Source: PALSA-607 sp036509315 (lineage in GTDB: Bacteria > Actinomycetota > Actinomycetes > Acidothermales > Acidothermaceae). From it: a DNA stretch of 64,000 bases. A program made the translations under genes and the position numbers. Where the stretch lies: NCBI GenBank assembly GCA_036509315.1, contig DATCFU010000198.1, positions 9,484 through 73,483 of the forward strand, given 5' to 3'. Positions 42,400-54,069 of the stretch are shown one piece after another (position 1 is the first letter of the stretch; every line of letters starts with the position of its first letter). The notes beneath the pieces were generated by a model. That model was not told the DNA's origin. It did no database searches and was given only the letters and a program-made list of their open reading frames with translations.

Positions 42400-43440
42400 T
42401 TAGCTTGTTGCGACAGTGCGTGCGCGACAAGGACCGGTCGAGCCGCGTGCAACGAGCGCGACGGGCAAGATCACCGTCTTTGCACTGCTTCCGGGATTTG
42501 CGAGCCGATCAAGGAGGAGTTGCGCCGCTTGCACACCGACCTCGTATTGAGGGAGCCGGACTGTGGTGAGCGGCGGGCTTAACTGATCAACGAACGGCAT
42601 GTCGTTGAAGCCGACGACGGAGACGTCGTCGGGGCAGCGCAGCCCATCTGCATGCACGGCTTGAAGCGCGCCAACCGCGATCATGTCGTTGGCCGCCACG
42701 ATCGCGGTGAACGACCGATTGGTGGCGATGAGTGAGCGGGTGCCAACCAGGCCGGCCTCGACGGTGTAACCGTCGCACTCGACAATGTCGGGGCGTCGTG
42801 TTCGCAGCCCATGTGCTCGCATGGCTGCCCGAAACGCGTCCGCGCGAGCGATACCGGTCGACAGCTGGTGTGGGCCAGCGAGATGCGCAATCGATGTGTG
42901 ACCGAGTTCGGCCAGGTGGTCGACCGCCGCCGCTATCCCGGCGGCGTCGTTGCCCAGAACGGCCGAGATGTCGTGGCGATCGGTGGTCCTATTGACCAGA
43001 ACTATCGCCACGCCTTCCAGTGCCATGGTCTCGAGGAGACGGTGGTCGCGACGCGCAGTAGCGACGATGAAGCCGTCAACCCGACGGGCCCGCAACGCGT
43101 CGATGTGGGTGATCTCGCGCTCGTCGTCGTTGTCGGTATTCGCCAGCAACGCAACGAAACCGCGAGCCGCGAGGACGTCCTCGATGCCCCGGACGATGGG
43201 CGGGAACAGCGGGTTGGTCAGATCGGGCAGGACGATACCGATCGTCGATGTGCGCGCGGTGCGCAGACCCTGGGCCAAGGCGTTCGGGGTGTACCCGAGT
43301 CGCTGGGCAACGGCGCGCACCCGACGTACGGTCTGCTCGCTGACCCGGCTGTCGGTCGCCGGATTCAGGGCGCGCGACGCGGTGGCCTTGTGGACGCCTG
43401 CGGCTTTGGCGACGTCCTCGAGAGTCGGGGCACTCCGCAC
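42400..43440 (-). CDS. LacI family transcriptional regulator
   Basis: 346 residues: N-terminal helix-turn-helix (TLEDVAKAAGVHKATASRAL) and hinge (VRAVAQRLGYTPNALAQGLR), then a periplasmic-binding-protein-like effector domain (IGIVLPDLTNPLFPPIVRG, DGFIVAT, FTAIVAANDMIAVGALQA, VSVVGFNDMPF). It probably represses carbohydrate genes elsewhere; the PfkB kinase 3 kb away is a possible target but no operator was identified. Confidence 0.92.
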   Translation of the reverse strand: MRSAPTLEDVAKAAGVHKATASRALNPATDSRVSEQTVRRVRAVAQRLGYTPNALAQGLRTARTSTIGIVLPDLTNPLFPPIVRGIEDVLAARGFVALLANTDNDDEREITHIDALRARRVDGFIVATARRDHRLLETMALEGVAIVLVNRTTDRHDISAVLGNDAAGIAAAVDHLAELGHTSIAHLAGPHQLSTGIARADAFRAAMRAHGLRTRRPDIVECDGYTVEAGLVGTRSLIATNRSFTAIVAANDMIAVGALQAVHADGLRCPDDVSVVGFNDMPFVDQLSPPLTTVRLPQYEVGVQAAQLLLDRLANPGSSAKTVILPVALVARGSTGPCRARTVATS

Positions 43441-43518
43441 GTCCTGACGCTAGCGGGCGCGGAATATTCGCACAACCGATTGCGCAAACGCCCGCAGCGA
43501 AGAAGGGCTCGACGCCCG

Positions 43519-44055
43519 CTACGAAAGTCCGAGATCGGCGAGTGAGTACGCGGCTCGATACAGCAGGCCCGCGTCGGCAACCGCGCCCGCTGCACCACGT
43601 TCGACGATCACGGCCACCCCAACAACCTCGGCGCCCGCTTCGCGTAGCGCCTCCACTGCGGTCAACACCGACCCACCCGTGGTCGAGGTGTCCTCGACCG
43701 CAAGCACTCGACGTCCCGCTACGTCTGGTCCTTCGATGCGGCGTTGCAGACCGTACGCCTTGCCTTCCTTGCGGACGACGAATGCGTCGAGCTTTCGTCC
43801 GCGGCCGGCGGCCGCGTGCAACATCGCGGTCGCGACCGGATCGGCACCGAGGGTCAGGCCACCGACGGCATCGAAGTCGAGGTCGGCGGTCAGGTCGAGC
43901 ATCACCGAGCCGACAAGTGGTGCGGCGGCAGCGTCGAGTGTGACGCGGCGCAGGTCGACGTAGTAGTCGGCCTCGCGGCCCGAGCTCAGCGTCACCTTCC
44001 CGTGCACAACAGCCTTGGACGTGATCTCTTGCAGCAGTGCGTCGCGGTCGCTCAT
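43519..44055 (-). CDS. pyrE: Orotate phosphoribosyltransferase
   Basis: Joins orotate with PRPP to give OMP in pyrimidine synthesis. 178 residues with KVTLSSGREADYYVDLRRVTL near the N-terminus, the KEGKAYG loop, and the PRPP-binding motif RRVLAVEDTSTTGGSVLTAV. ATG 44055 chosen; the frame opens at 44145 without support. Confidence 0.95.
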   Translation of the reverse strand: MSDRDALLQEITSKAVVHGKVTLSSGREADYYVDLRRVTLDAAAAPLVGSVMLDLTADLDFDAVGGLTLGADPVATAMLHAAAGRGRKLDAFVVRKEGKAYGLQRRIEGPDVAGRRVLAVEDTSTTGGSVLTAVEALREAGAEVVGVAVIVERGAAGAVADAGLLYRAAYSLADLGLS

Positions 44056-44092
44056 GGCGCAGGAGCCTAACGGTTCGCCCCCACATATCGAC

Positions 44093-44878
44093 CTAGCGGT
44101 TCGGCGTAGCTGTTCGACTGCGTGGGCGACGAAGGTTGCGGGCACGTGCGACGAGGGTCGCCGGCGCGAGCCGGCCGGCCCCGACGATCAGCTTGTAGCG
44201 AAGGCTCGGAATGCTGACGGCCTTGCCACGGCGCAGATCGTCGAGGCACGCGTCGACTACTTGGTCGACGCTTAGCCACATCCACGTCGGCGCGTTCGAG
44301 ACGTCGACGTCGCCTCGCTCGTGGAACTCGGTGTGGACGAGGCCCGGGCACAACGCGATCGCACGCACGCCGCTGCCGGTCAGTAGCAGAGAAAGGCTTT
44401 CGCTGAATCGCACCGCCCACGCCTTCGCTGCTCCGTACGTGCTGTGGTTGAGGAACCCCGCGATGCTCGCGACCGTGATGATGATGCCGCTGTCGCGCGT
44501 CTGCATTCCGGGCAGCGCGGCCTTGGTGATGCGCATCGGCGCGCGGATCATGACCCGGAGCATTTGCTCTTCGTCGGCAATCGCCGAATGCAAAAAGTCG
44601 CGACCCATCCCGAAACCGGCATTGTTGACCAGGACGTCGATTGGCTGGTCTTCGTCGGCAACGCGCGCCTCGACAGCGGCACACCCCGCATCGGTGCCGA
44701 GGTCGGCGACCAGCACCTCGACGTCCACTTGCCATTGCTCGTGAAGGCTTGCGGCTTGGGCATCCAGGCGGGCGCGGTCGCGAGCGACCAGCACCAGATT
44801 GTGGTCGAGCTTGGCGTAGATCTCGGCGAATCCGGCGCCGATCCCTGAAGTCGATCCGGTGATAAGGGCCGTCGGCAT
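44093..44878 (-). CDS. Short-chain dehydrogenase/reductase
   Basis: 261-residue classical SDR: NADP-binding TGSTSGIGAGFAEIYA, NNAGFGMGRDFL, a Ser in ITVASIAGFLNH, and catalytic YGAAKAW. The LCPGLVHTEFH segment follows. The C-terminus is like the actinobacterial SDR group of lipid or ketoacyl reductases; substrate unknown. ATG 44878 chosen over the GTG/ATG at 44905. Downstream, on the same strand, is pyrE. Confidence 0.9.
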   Translation of the reverse strand: MPTALITGSTSGIGAGFAEIYAKLDHNLVLVARDRARLDAQAASLHEQWQVDVEVLVADLGTDAGCAAVEARVADEDQPIDVLVNNAGFGMGRDFLHSAIADEEQMLRVMIRAPMRITKAALPGMQTRDSGIIITVASIAGFLNHSTYGAAKAWAVRFSESLSLLLTGSGVRAIALCPGLVHTEFHERGDVDVSNAPTWMWLSVDQVVDACLDDLRRGKAVSIPSLRYKLIVGAGRLAPATLVARARNLRRPRSRTATPNR

Positions 44879-45026
44879 GTGCTCAGCGTGCCAGACTGAC
44901 GGCAATGCGTCAGGCTGGCCGTCGCAGGCCGCACGACTGGTAGCCGCGGGGCTTGCTGCCGCACGGCCGCAGGTCAGTAACTCCGAAAGGGCCCGTTCGC
45001 TTCTCCGGACTCACTAGGCTGACCGC

Positions 45027-46187
45027 GTGCCGGGCAACCCTCTCGTGCCGCGCCTCCAAGGGCTCGGGACCACGATCTTTGCCGAGATGTCGGCGCTGGC
45101 GCTGGAAACCGGGTCTATCAACCTCGGGCAGGGCTTACCCGACGTCGACGGCCCGGATCTCATCAAGCAAGCAGCGGTCGATGCGATCTGGGCCGGGCGC
45201 AATCAATATCCGCCGGGCATTGGCGTCCCGGAACTGCGGCTGGCCATCGCCGAGCATCAGCGCCGGTTCTACAACCTCGAGCTTGACCCCGATTCCGAGG
45301 TGTTGGTCACAGCCGGCGCGACTGAGGCCGTCGCCGCGGCCATGCTCGCGATGGTCGATGCCGGCGACGAAGTCATCGCGTTGGAGCCGTACTACGACTC
45401 CTACGTCGCTTCGATCGTCATGGCAGGCGGCGTACGGGTGCCGGTTACGTTGCGCGCACCCGATTTCCGGCTGGACGTCGAGCGGTTGCGCGCTGCGGTC
45501 ACTCCCCGTACGCGACTCATTCTGCTGAACTCACCACACAATCCGACCGGCACTATCTTGACCCGCGAAGAGCTGCAAGCGGTCGCATCAGTGGCGATCG
45601 AACACGACTTGTATGTCGTCACCGACGAGGTGTACGAGCACTTGGTCTACGACGGTGAGCATGTGCCGATTGCCGGGCTGCCAGGCATGTGGGAACGGAC
45701 GTTGACGATCTCATCAGCTGGCAAGACGTTTGCCCTGACCGGCTGGAAGATCGGCTGGGTAACAGGACCCGGGGCCTTGGTTGCCGCCGTCCGCACTACC
45801 AAGCAGTTCTTGACTTATGTCAACGGCGCGCCCTTCCAACCCGCGGTAGCAGTCGGTCTAGGGCTCGACGATTCGTTTTATGCCACGCTCGCCGGAGACC
45901 TGCGGCGTAAGCGCGATCTGCTGTGCGCCGGCCTTGCGTCCGTCGGGTTTTCGGTGTTCGTCCCGGCCGGGACGTACTTCGTCACTACCGACGTGCGCCC
46001 TCTCGGCTGCGACGACGGTGTGACATTCTGCCGCGACCTGCCCAAACGCGCGGGTGTGGTCGCGATTCCCCATTCAGTCTTCTACGACAACATCGAGACA
46101 GGGCGTCCGTTGGTGCGGTTTGCTTTCTGCAAGCGCGACGAAGTGCTGATCGAAGCAATCTCTCGGTTGGGCCAACTTGTTTCCTAG
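45027..46187 (+). CDS. Class I/II PLP aminotransferase, kynurenine/methionine aminotransferase-like
   Basis: 386 residues, fold type I: SINLGQGLPDVDGPDLI, NQYPPGIGVPELRLAIA, LEPYYDSY, LNSPHNPTGTI, DEVYEHLVYDG, and the Schiff-base lysine in SAGKTFALTGWKIGW. Closest in pattern to YbdL/KAT-type and the M. tuberculosis DapC-annotated enzyme (Rv0858c), so the role could be methionine salvage or N-succinyl-diaminopimelate amination. GTG start at 45027 without a clear Shine-Dalgarno. Followed 18 bp later by a PfkB kinase. Confidence 0.85.
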   Translation: MPGNPLVPRLQGLGTTIFAEMSALALETGSINLGQGLPDVDGPDLIKQAAVDAIWAGRNQYPPGIGVPELRLAIAEHQRRFYNLELDPDSEVLVTAGATEAVAAAMLAMVDAGDEVIALEPYYDSYVASIVMAGGVRVPVTLRAPDFRLDVERLRAAVTPRTRLILLNSPHNPTGTILTREELQAVASVAIEHDLYVVTDEVYEHLVYDGEHVPIAGLPGMWERTLTISSAGKTFALTGWKIGWVTGPGALVAAVRTTKQFLTYVNGAPFQPAVAVGLGLDDSFYATLAGDLRRKRDLLCAGLASVGFSVFVPAGTYFVTTDVRPLGCDDGVTFCRDLPKRAGVVAIPHSVFYDNIETGRPLVRFAFCKRDEVLIEAISRLGQLVS

Positions 46188-46205
46188 CCTCGCTGGAGGT
46201 CGTCG

Positions 46206-47138
46206 GTGATTTTGGTGTGCGGGGAAACCCTGATCGATCTCGTCCACGTCGACGGCGAGATATGGCGAGCACTGCCTGGGGGATCGCCTGCCAACACCGC
46301 GGTTGCATTGGCCCGATTGAGTACGTCGACGGCCATGCTCGCCCGTATCTCCGGCGACGCCTTCGGTGTGCGGTTGCGCGAGAGGCTCGTCGGCGATGGT
46401 GTCGACGTTCGATATGTGGTGAAGGCTGCCGAGCAGAGTTCGATGGCGGTCGTTGACCTCCGTGATGACGGCAGCGCACGTTACAGCTTCTACCTTCGCG
46501 ACACAGCCGACTGGCAGTGGGTCACCAACGATTTGCCCGTGGCGTTCGATCCGTCTGTGACGGCACTGCACGCAGGTTCGATGGCTCTGCTGATGCCGCC
46601 AGGGGGCGTGGTCCTTGAGGCGATGCTTGGACGCGAGCGGTCGCAGCGCGTGGTGTCGATCGACCCGAATGTGCGCGCAACGATCTGTCCCGATCCGCGT
46701 GCGTACAGGGAATCGGTCGAGCGCTGGCTCGGCCTCGCGCACATTGTCAAAGCCAGTGTCGACGACGTGAATTGGCTGTATCCGGATCGCTCCCATGCCG
46801 ACGTGCTCGCCGAATGGTCGACGCGCGGCCCGTCGCTGGTCGTGTTCACCAGGAGTGCCGACGGGGCCTTGGCGCGACTGCCGTCCGGACTTGAGGTCGG
46901 CGTCGGTGGCATCGATGTCGAAGTGGCCGACACGATCGGGGCCGGCGACACGTTCACGGCTGGCCTTCTGCACGCACTCGACGAGGCCGGGCTCCTGAAC
47001 ATTGCAGCACTTGCGCAACTGAGCGCCGAGCAGGTCGAAGAGGCGGTGCGGTTCGCCGTCCTCGTGTCGGCAGTTGCGTGCACCCGCGCCGGATCCGACC
47101 CCCCTTACCTAACCGACCTGCCAGCGCTCAGCAACTAG
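46206..47138 (+). CDS. PfkB-family carbohydrate kinase (fructokinase-like)
   Basis: 310-residue ribokinase-fold sugar kinase: N-terminal VCGETLIDLVHVDG and PGGSPANTAVALARL, C-terminal anion hole and catalytic Asp in DTIGAGDTFTAGLLHAL. The pattern resembles fructokinases (Mak/ScrK). GTG 46206 with GGAGG upstream. Convergent with clpB, separated by a strong hairpin. Confidence 0.9.
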   Translation: MILVCGETLIDLVHVDGEIWRALPGGSPANTAVALARLSTSTAMLARISGDAFGVRLRERLVGDGVDVRYVVKAAEQSSMAVVDLRDDGSARYSFYLRDTADWQWVTNDLPVAFDPSVTALHAGSMALLMPPGGVVLEAMLGRERSQRVVSIDPNVRATICPDPRAYRESVERWLGLAHIVKASVDDVNWLYPDRSHADVLAEWSTRGPSLVVFTRSADGALARLPSGLEVGVGGIDVEVADTIGAGDTFTAGLLHALDEAGLLNIAALAQLSAEQVEEAVRFAVLVSAVACTRAGSDPPYLTDLPALSN

Positions 47139-47156
47139 AGGCGGTCGGCTCAGGTG

Positions 47157-47196
47157 TTGAAGTCCAGCGCACGTTCTTGCGTGCGCTGGACTTCAA
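47157..47196. terminator. 17-bp perfect hairpin, likely bidirectional terminator
   Basis: TTGAAGTCCAGCGCACG and CGTGCGCTGGACTTCAA are exact inverted repeats around TTCTTG. The hairpin lies between the stops of the convergent PfkB-kinase (47138) and clpB (47202) genes. No T-run follows on either side, as is common for actinobacterial terminators. Confidence 0.82.
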
Positions 47197-47201
47197 TGCT
47201 C

Positions 47202-49781
47202 CTAGGCGGCGTGGATGACGAGCGCGTCCTTCGACGCGGCAACGTCGACTGAGACGGTTTCGCCATCGCGGATCTCACCGGAGAGCAACCCGCGCGCGAG
47301 CTGGTCACCGATCGCCGACTGCACCAATCGTCGCAAAGGCCGGGCGCCGTACAACGGGTCGAAGCCGGTCAGTGCGAGCCACTCCAATGCGGCCGGTGTC
47401 ACCGACAACGTGAGCCGCCGATCAGCCAAGCGGGCTTGCAGGCGGGCGATCTGCAGATCGACGATTCGGGTCAGGTCATCGGTGCCGAGCGGGTCGAACA
47501 GGATCACCTCATCGAGGCGGTTCAGGAACTCAGGCTTGAAGGTGGCCCGCACCAGCGACATCACTGCGTCGCGGCGCGTGTCGTCGTCGAGTGTCGGATC
47601 GATGAGGTACATCGAGCCCAGGTTCGACGTAAGGATCAAGATCGTGTTGCGGAAGTCGACCGTACGACCCTGACCATCGGTCAGCCGGCCGTCGTCAAGC
47701 ACCTGCAACAACACATCGAAGACCTCGGGGTGAGCCTTCTCGACTTCGTCGAGCAGGACGACGCAGTACGGACGACGACGAACGGCCTCCGTTAGTTGTC
47801 CGCCCTCTTCGTAGCCGACGTATCCAGGGGGCGCACCGACCAATCGTGCGACGGAGTGCTTCTCGGAGTACTCACTCATGTCGATGCGCACGATCGCGCG
47901 CTCGTCGTCGAAGAGGAAGTCGGCGAGTGCCTTTGCCAACTCCGTCTTCCCCACTCCGGTCGGACCAAGGAACAGGAACGATCCGGTCGGCCGGTCGGGG
48001 TCGGAGATGCCTGCCCTCGCACGACGTACCGCATCAGAAACCGCTGCTACTGCCTGCTTTTGGCCGATCAACCGATGGCCGAGTTCGGACTCCATGCGCA
48101 GCAGCTTGCCGGTCTCGCCCTCGAGAAGACGGCCGGCTGGAATGCCTGTCCATGCGCCGACGACCTCCGCGATGTCATCGGGGCCGACCTCTTCCTTCAC
48201 CACCGCCCCGCCGCCGGCTTCGGCCTTGCCTGCTTCGGCAAGTGATCGCTCGAGGGTTGGAATATCGGCGTACATCAATCGGGACGCCGTTTCGAAGTCG
48301 CCGTCGCGTTGCGCGCGTTCGGCTTGACCGCGTGCATCGTCGAGACTTTGCTTCAGTTCACCGACGCGGTTGAGGCCGGCCTTCTCGATGTCCCATCGTG
48401 CGGTGAGCGCACTGAGCTGCTCTTGGCGATCGGCGAGTTCGGCTCGCAGCCGCTCGAGGCGCTCTCGGCTCGCGGCGTCATCTTCGTGCGCGAGTGCAAG
48501 CTCCTCCATCTTCATCCGGTCGACGACACGTCGCAGCTCGTCGATCTCGACCGGCGACGAGTCGATCTCCATGCGCAGGCGCGACGCCGCCTCATCGACG
48601 AGATCGATGGCCTTGTCCGGCAGGAAGCGGCCGGTGATGTAGCGGTCAGACAACGTCGCTGCGGCCACCAATGCGGCGTCCGATATCTGCACCTTGTGGT
48701 GCGCCTCGTAGCGCGACTTCAACCCACGCAAGATGCCGATGGTGTCTTCAACGCTAGGCTCGCCGACCAGGACCGGCTGGAAGCGCCGTTCCAAAGCGGG
48801 ATCCTTCTCGATGCGCTCGCGATACTCGTCCAAGGTTGTCGCACCGACCATGCGCAGCTCGCCACGCGCCAACATGGGTTTGAGCATGTTGCCAGCGTCC
48901 ATCGCACCCTCTGCAGCGCCCGCGCCGACGACGGTGTGCAGCTCGTCGATGAAGGTGATGACCTGCCCGTCCGAGCTCTTGATCTCGTTCAGCACGGCCT
49001 TCAGCCGCTCTTCGAACTCGCCCCGGTACTTCGCGCCCGCGATCATCGCGCCGAGGTCGAGCGCGATCAGCCGCTTGCCGCGCAACGATTCCGGAACGTC
49101 GCCCGCGACAATGCGTTGAGCGAGGCCTTCGACGACCGCTGTCTTGCCGACGCCCGGCTCCCCGATGAGCACCGGGTTGTTTTTCGTGCGGCGCGCGAGC
49201 ACCTGCACGACACGGCGGATCTCGGTGTCGCGACCGATGATCGGGTCGAGCTCGCCACCGCGTGCACGCGCTGTCAGGTCGACGCCGTACTTCTCCAGTG
49301 CCTGAAACGTCGACTCGGGGTCGGGAGAGGTCACGCGCGCGTGTCCGCGAACGGATTCGAACGCGCCGAGCAGCGCCTTTGGGGTCGCACTGTGACGCCG
49401 CAACAACGACGCGACTTCGCCACCTTCGTCGGCTAGGCCGACGAGGAGATGCTCAGTCGAGATGTACTCGTCGCCCAGGTCGGTGGCCCGCTTCGCCGCG
49501 GCACTGATGACCTGCATCGACGGGCGGTCCATGCCGGGCGCGGCAACCGTCGATCCGGTAGCCCGCGGAAGTCGCGCAGTGATCTGGTCGGCCTCGCCGC
49601 GAAGCGTGCTGAGTGACACTCCGACGGCTTCGAGCAGTGGTGCGGCCGTACCGTCGGCCTGCCCCATCAGCGCGAGGAGCAGATGCACGGGCTCAACATG
49701 CGGATTGCCTTCAGCAACGGCCCGTTGAATAGCGCTGGCGACTGCCTCTTGGCTCTTGGTGGTCAGCTTGTACGTGTCCAT
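47202..49781 (-). CDS. clpB: ATP-dependent disaggregase ClpB
   Basis: 859-residue Hsp100: N-terminal Clp repeats (LTTKSQEAVASAIQRA...HVEPVHLLLALM), first AAA module with Walker A GEPGVGKTAVVEG and Walker B FIDELH, a coiled-coil middle domain (about residues 400-520), and second AAA module GPTGVGKTELAKAL with LLDEVEKAH. Dissolves aggregates with DnaK. ATG 49781 is the standard MDTYKLTTKSQEA start. Last gene of the dnaK operon, 4 bp after hspR; in M. tuberculosis clpB is elsewhere. Confidence 0.97.
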   Translation of the reverse strand: MDTYKLTTKSQEAVASAIQRAVAEGNPHVEPVHLLLALMGQADGTAAPLLEAVGVSLSTLRGEADQITARLPRATGSTVAAPGMDRPSMQVISAAAKRATDLGDEYISTEHLLVGLADEGGEVASLLRRHSATPKALLGAFESVRGHARVTSPDPESTFQALEKYGVDLTARARGGELDPIIGRDTEIRRVVQVLARRTKNNPVLIGEPGVGKTAVVEGLAQRIVAGDVPESLRGKRLIALDLGAMIAGAKYRGEFEERLKAVLNEIKSSDGQVITFIDELHTVVGAGAAEGAMDAGNMLKPMLARGELRMVGATTLDEYRERIEKDPALERRFQPVLVGEPSVEDTIGILRGLKSRYEAHHKVQISDAALVAAATLSDRYITGRFLPDKAIDLVDEAASRLRMEIDSSPVEIDELRRVVDRMKMEELALAHEDDAASRERLERLRAELADRQEQLSALTARWDIEKAGLNRVGELKQSLDDARGQAERAQRDGDFETASRLMYADIPTLERSLAEAGKAEAGGGAVVKEEVGPDDIAEVVGAWTGIPAGRLLEGETGKLLRMESELGHRLIGQKQAVAAVSDAVRRARAGISDPDRPTGSFLFLGPTGVGKTELAKALADFLFDDERAIVRIDMSEYSEKHSVARLVGAPPGYVGYEEGGQLTEAVRRRPYCVVLLDEVEKAHPEVFDVLLQVLDDGRLTDGQGRTVDFRNTILILTSNLGSMYLIDPTLDDDTRRDAVMSLVRATFKPEFLNRLDEVILFDPLGTDDLTRIVDLQIARLQARLADRRLTLSVTPAALEWLALTGFDPLYGARPLRRLVQSAIGDQLARGLLSGEIRDGETVSVDVAASKDALVIHAA

Positions 49782-49785
49782 CGGA

Positions 49786-50223
49786 TCACTCTCCGAACTG
49801 CGGGACGTCGGGTCGGACGCCGAAGGGCTGGCTTGGCCAGACCACGGCGACCGCTGCTTGTCGCAGGGGGACAAGATCGCGGCGGTGTGACGCGTGGGCC
49901 TCGGCGACCCGGCGAGCTGCGGTGGAGTGCACGAGTTCGAGTTCGTGCGCCAACTCGGCCACCCGCTGCTGCAGTGCAGTGACCTGGTTCTCGAGCTCGA
50001 GAATTCGCTTGATGCCGGCCAGGTTCACGCCGTGCTCCTGCGACAGCCGCTGCACTTCGCGTAATTGCGAGATGTCGCGGCTTGAGTAACGCCGGCCACG
50101 GCCGGGCGCACGATCGGGTGAAACCAGGCCGAGCTTGTCGTAGGCGCGCAGCGTCTGCGGGTGCAGGCCAGACAGTTGGGCAGCGACCGAGATCACGAAT
50201 ACGGGGCTGATGTCTTCACGCAT
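49786..50223 (-). CDS. hspR: Heat-shock repressor HspR (MerR type)
   Basis: 145 residues with a MerR-type HTH (FVISVAAQLSGLHPQTLRAYDKLGLVSPDR) and a coiled-coil tail. HspR binds HAIR palindromes and represses the dnaK operon with DnaK as co-repressor. Two HAIR sites lie upstream of dnaK here. The C-terminus ends after a hydrophobic stretch, lacking long extensions. Confidence 0.95.
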   Translation of the reverse strand: MREDISPVFVISVAAQLSGLHPQTLRAYDKLGLVSPDRAPGRGRRYSSRDISQLREVQRLSQEHGVNLAGIKRILELENQVTALQQRVAELAHELELVHSTAARRVAEAHASHRRDLVPLRQAAVAVVWPSQPFGVRPDVPQFGE

Positions 50224-50226
50224 CAG

Positions 50227-51405
50227 TTACTCACCTTCCAGCAGGTGCGCTCGCGGATTGTCTGCCGACGTTGCTTCGCGGTAGGCCTCGAGCGCTTCCT
50301 TTGCCTTTCCAGAAACCTTGTGTGGCACGGCGACTTCGATGGTGACCAGCTGGTCGCCCTTGGTGCCGTCGCGCCGAGTGACGCCCTTACCGCGTACCCG
50401 CAACACTCGCCCGTTTGTCGTGCCAGCCGGCAGTTTCAGGGTCACCGGCGGCCCGTCGAGCGTCGGTACCTTGATCTCCGAGCCGAGTGCCGCCTCCGGG
50501 AACGTGACCGGCACCGTGATCGTAAGGTTGTCGCTGGCGCGGCCGAACAACGCGTGCGGCCGCACATGCACGAGCACGATGAGATCGCCCGCCGGACCGC
50601 CGCGTTCACCAGGAGAACCCTTGCCCTTCAGGCGAATCCGCTGACCGTCGTTGACGCCGGCCGGGATGCGCACCTGCATGGTGTGCTCACTCATTGCGCG
50701 CCCGCTGCCGTGACAGACCGGGCACGGGTCATCGACCAGCAGGCCGCGGCCGCGACAGTCGCGGCAGGGCTCTGAGAACGCAAACCCACCCGCACCCCGC
50801 GACGTCACGCCGGTGCCGCTACAGGTCGGACATACGCGCGGCGTCGTGCCCGCCTTCGCGCCGGTGCCTTTACACGCACTGCACGGTTGAGGGGTCGCCA
50901 TACGCAACGCGACGGTCTCGCCATGCACGGCGTGCTCGAAGTCGAGAGTCACTTCGGTTTCGACATCGGCGCCGCGCCGCGGCTGTTGCGAGGTCGCGCC
51001 CGCCCGGCGTCCGCCGCTGAAGATCCCACCAAGGATGTCGCCGAGCCCACCGGCAGCGCCTGCGCCACCTGCACGCGCGTTGCCTAGGAGATCGCCGAGG
51101 TCGAAGTTGAAGCCGCCGGGTGCACCAGCACCGGCGCCGCCACTGCCGGGCATGCGGAATCCGCCGCTACCGAACAGCGACCTTGCCTCGTCGTACTCCT
51201 TGCGCGTCTTCTCATCCGAGAGCACGTCGTAGGCCTCGGAGATCTCCTTGAACTTCTCCTCGGACTTCGCGCTGCCGGTATTCGCGTCCGGGTGATGCAC
51301 TCGCGCGAGCTTGCGGTACGCCTTCTTGATCTCCGCCGCCGTCGCGTCTTTCGGGACGCCGAGTGACTTGTAGTAGTCCTTCTCGATGTAATCGCGGGTG
51401 CTCAT
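50227..51405 (-). CDS. dnaJ: Chaperone DnaJ (type I, Hsp40)
   Basis: 392 residues: J domain with HPD (KKAYRKLARVHHPDANTG), Gly-rich region (roughly residues 75-140), four CxxCxGxG zinc repeats (CSACKGTG, CPTCSGTG, CRDCRGRG, CPVCHGSG), and C-terminal substrate-binding domains. Stimulates DnaK ATPase. Start MSTRDYIEKDYYKSLGVPK; 27 bp downstream of grpE. Confidence 0.97.
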   Translation of the reverse strand: MSTRDYIEKDYYKSLGVPKDATAAEIKKAYRKLARVHHPDANTGSAKSEEKFKEISEAYDVLSDEKTRKEYDEARSLFGSGGFRMPGSGGAGAGAPGGFNFDLGDLLGNARAGGAGAAGGLGDILGGIFSGGRRAGATSQQPRRGADVETEVTLDFEHAVHGETVALRMATPQPCSACKGTGAKAGTTPRVCPTCSGTGVTSRGAGGFAFSEPCRDCRGRGLLVDDPCPVCHGSGRAMSEHTMQVRIPAGVNDGQRIRLKGKGSPGERGGPAGDLIVLVHVRPHALFGRASDNLTITVPVTFPEAALGSEIKVPTLDGPPVTLKLPAGTTNGRVLRVRGKGVTRRDGTKGDQLVTIEVAVPHKVSGKAKEALEAYREATSADNPRAHLLEGE

Positions 51406-51432
51406 CGGCGTCCCTCCCTTCTGTTCTTGCAG

Positions 51433-52124
51433 TTATTGCAACGGGTCGGACGGCGAGGGGCTGGCGTCTGCGTCGACCTCTTCGTCGTCGACCGGCACCT
51501 CCAGATCGACCGGCAGTGAGACAGTCGGCTCCGCGACCGCGACCCGCGCCGGCCGCACGACGCGGCCCGCGTAGCTGTAACCGGGCTGCAGGATTTGCAC
51601 AGCCGTCGGCTCGATGACTTCGTCGGAGTACGAATGCATCAAAGCTTCGTGTTGTGTCGGGTCGAACCGATCGCCCGGCTGCCCGAAGCGGGTCAGCCCG
51701 AGCTTGGTGACGGCCGCATCGAGTGCCTCGGCGACTTGCCGAAATCCACCTTCGAGCTCGCCGTGCTCGCGCGCTCGGCCGATGTCATCGAGAACCGGAA
51801 GCAATGCGGACAGCGCGTCGCCGACGGCGAACTCTCGCACCGCTTCGCGGTCACGTTCAACGCGCTTGCGGTAGTTCGCGTACTCGGCCTGCACCCGCTG
51901 GAGATCTGCCGTTCGTTCGGCCAACTCGGTGCGCAACTGCGACAGCTCGATCGAGTCGACACCGGGCCCGCGCCCGGATGGGCCCACAGATGAGGGCCCG
52001 GATGGGCCCCCCAAAGGGGACCCACCTGCGGGCGTCGGGTCGTGCGACACCGCGCCTGACGTCGGATCGAAATGCACCCGGCGCTTGTCACGAACCACGG
52101 GCTGCTCGAACGGATCCGAGCCGC

Positions 52125-52128
<4 letters not shown>
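51433..52128 (-). CDS. grpE: Nucleotide exchange factor GrpE
   Basis: 231 residues. Long helix (LRTELAERTADLQRVQAEYANYRKRVERDRE) and C-terminal beta domain (FDPTQHEALMHSYSDEVIEPTAVQILQPGYSYAGRVVRPARVAV). Both ends are disordered. The Gly/Pro/Ser-rich N-terminal linker is coded by GGGCCC-rich DNA with a 14-bp direct repeat (GCCCGGATGGGCCC at 51972 and 51996). Overlaps the dnaK stop by 4 bp. Confidence 0.95.
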
Positions 52129-53996
<1,868 letters not shown>

Positions 53997-54048
53997 GGGA
54001 GTCTCCTTCGAAGCTCGATCTGTTTAGAAAAACCTGATCTGGTAGAAA

Positions 54049-54069
54049 CTTGAGTCCGTGCCACTCATG
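54049..54069. promoter_or_regulatory. HAIR operator 1 (HspR-binding)
   Basis: CTTGAGT, 7 bp, ACTCATG: one mismatch from the HspR-associated inverted repeat CTTGAGT-N7-ACTCAAG. It overlaps the -10 and start region of the dnaK promoter. Confidence 0.88.
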
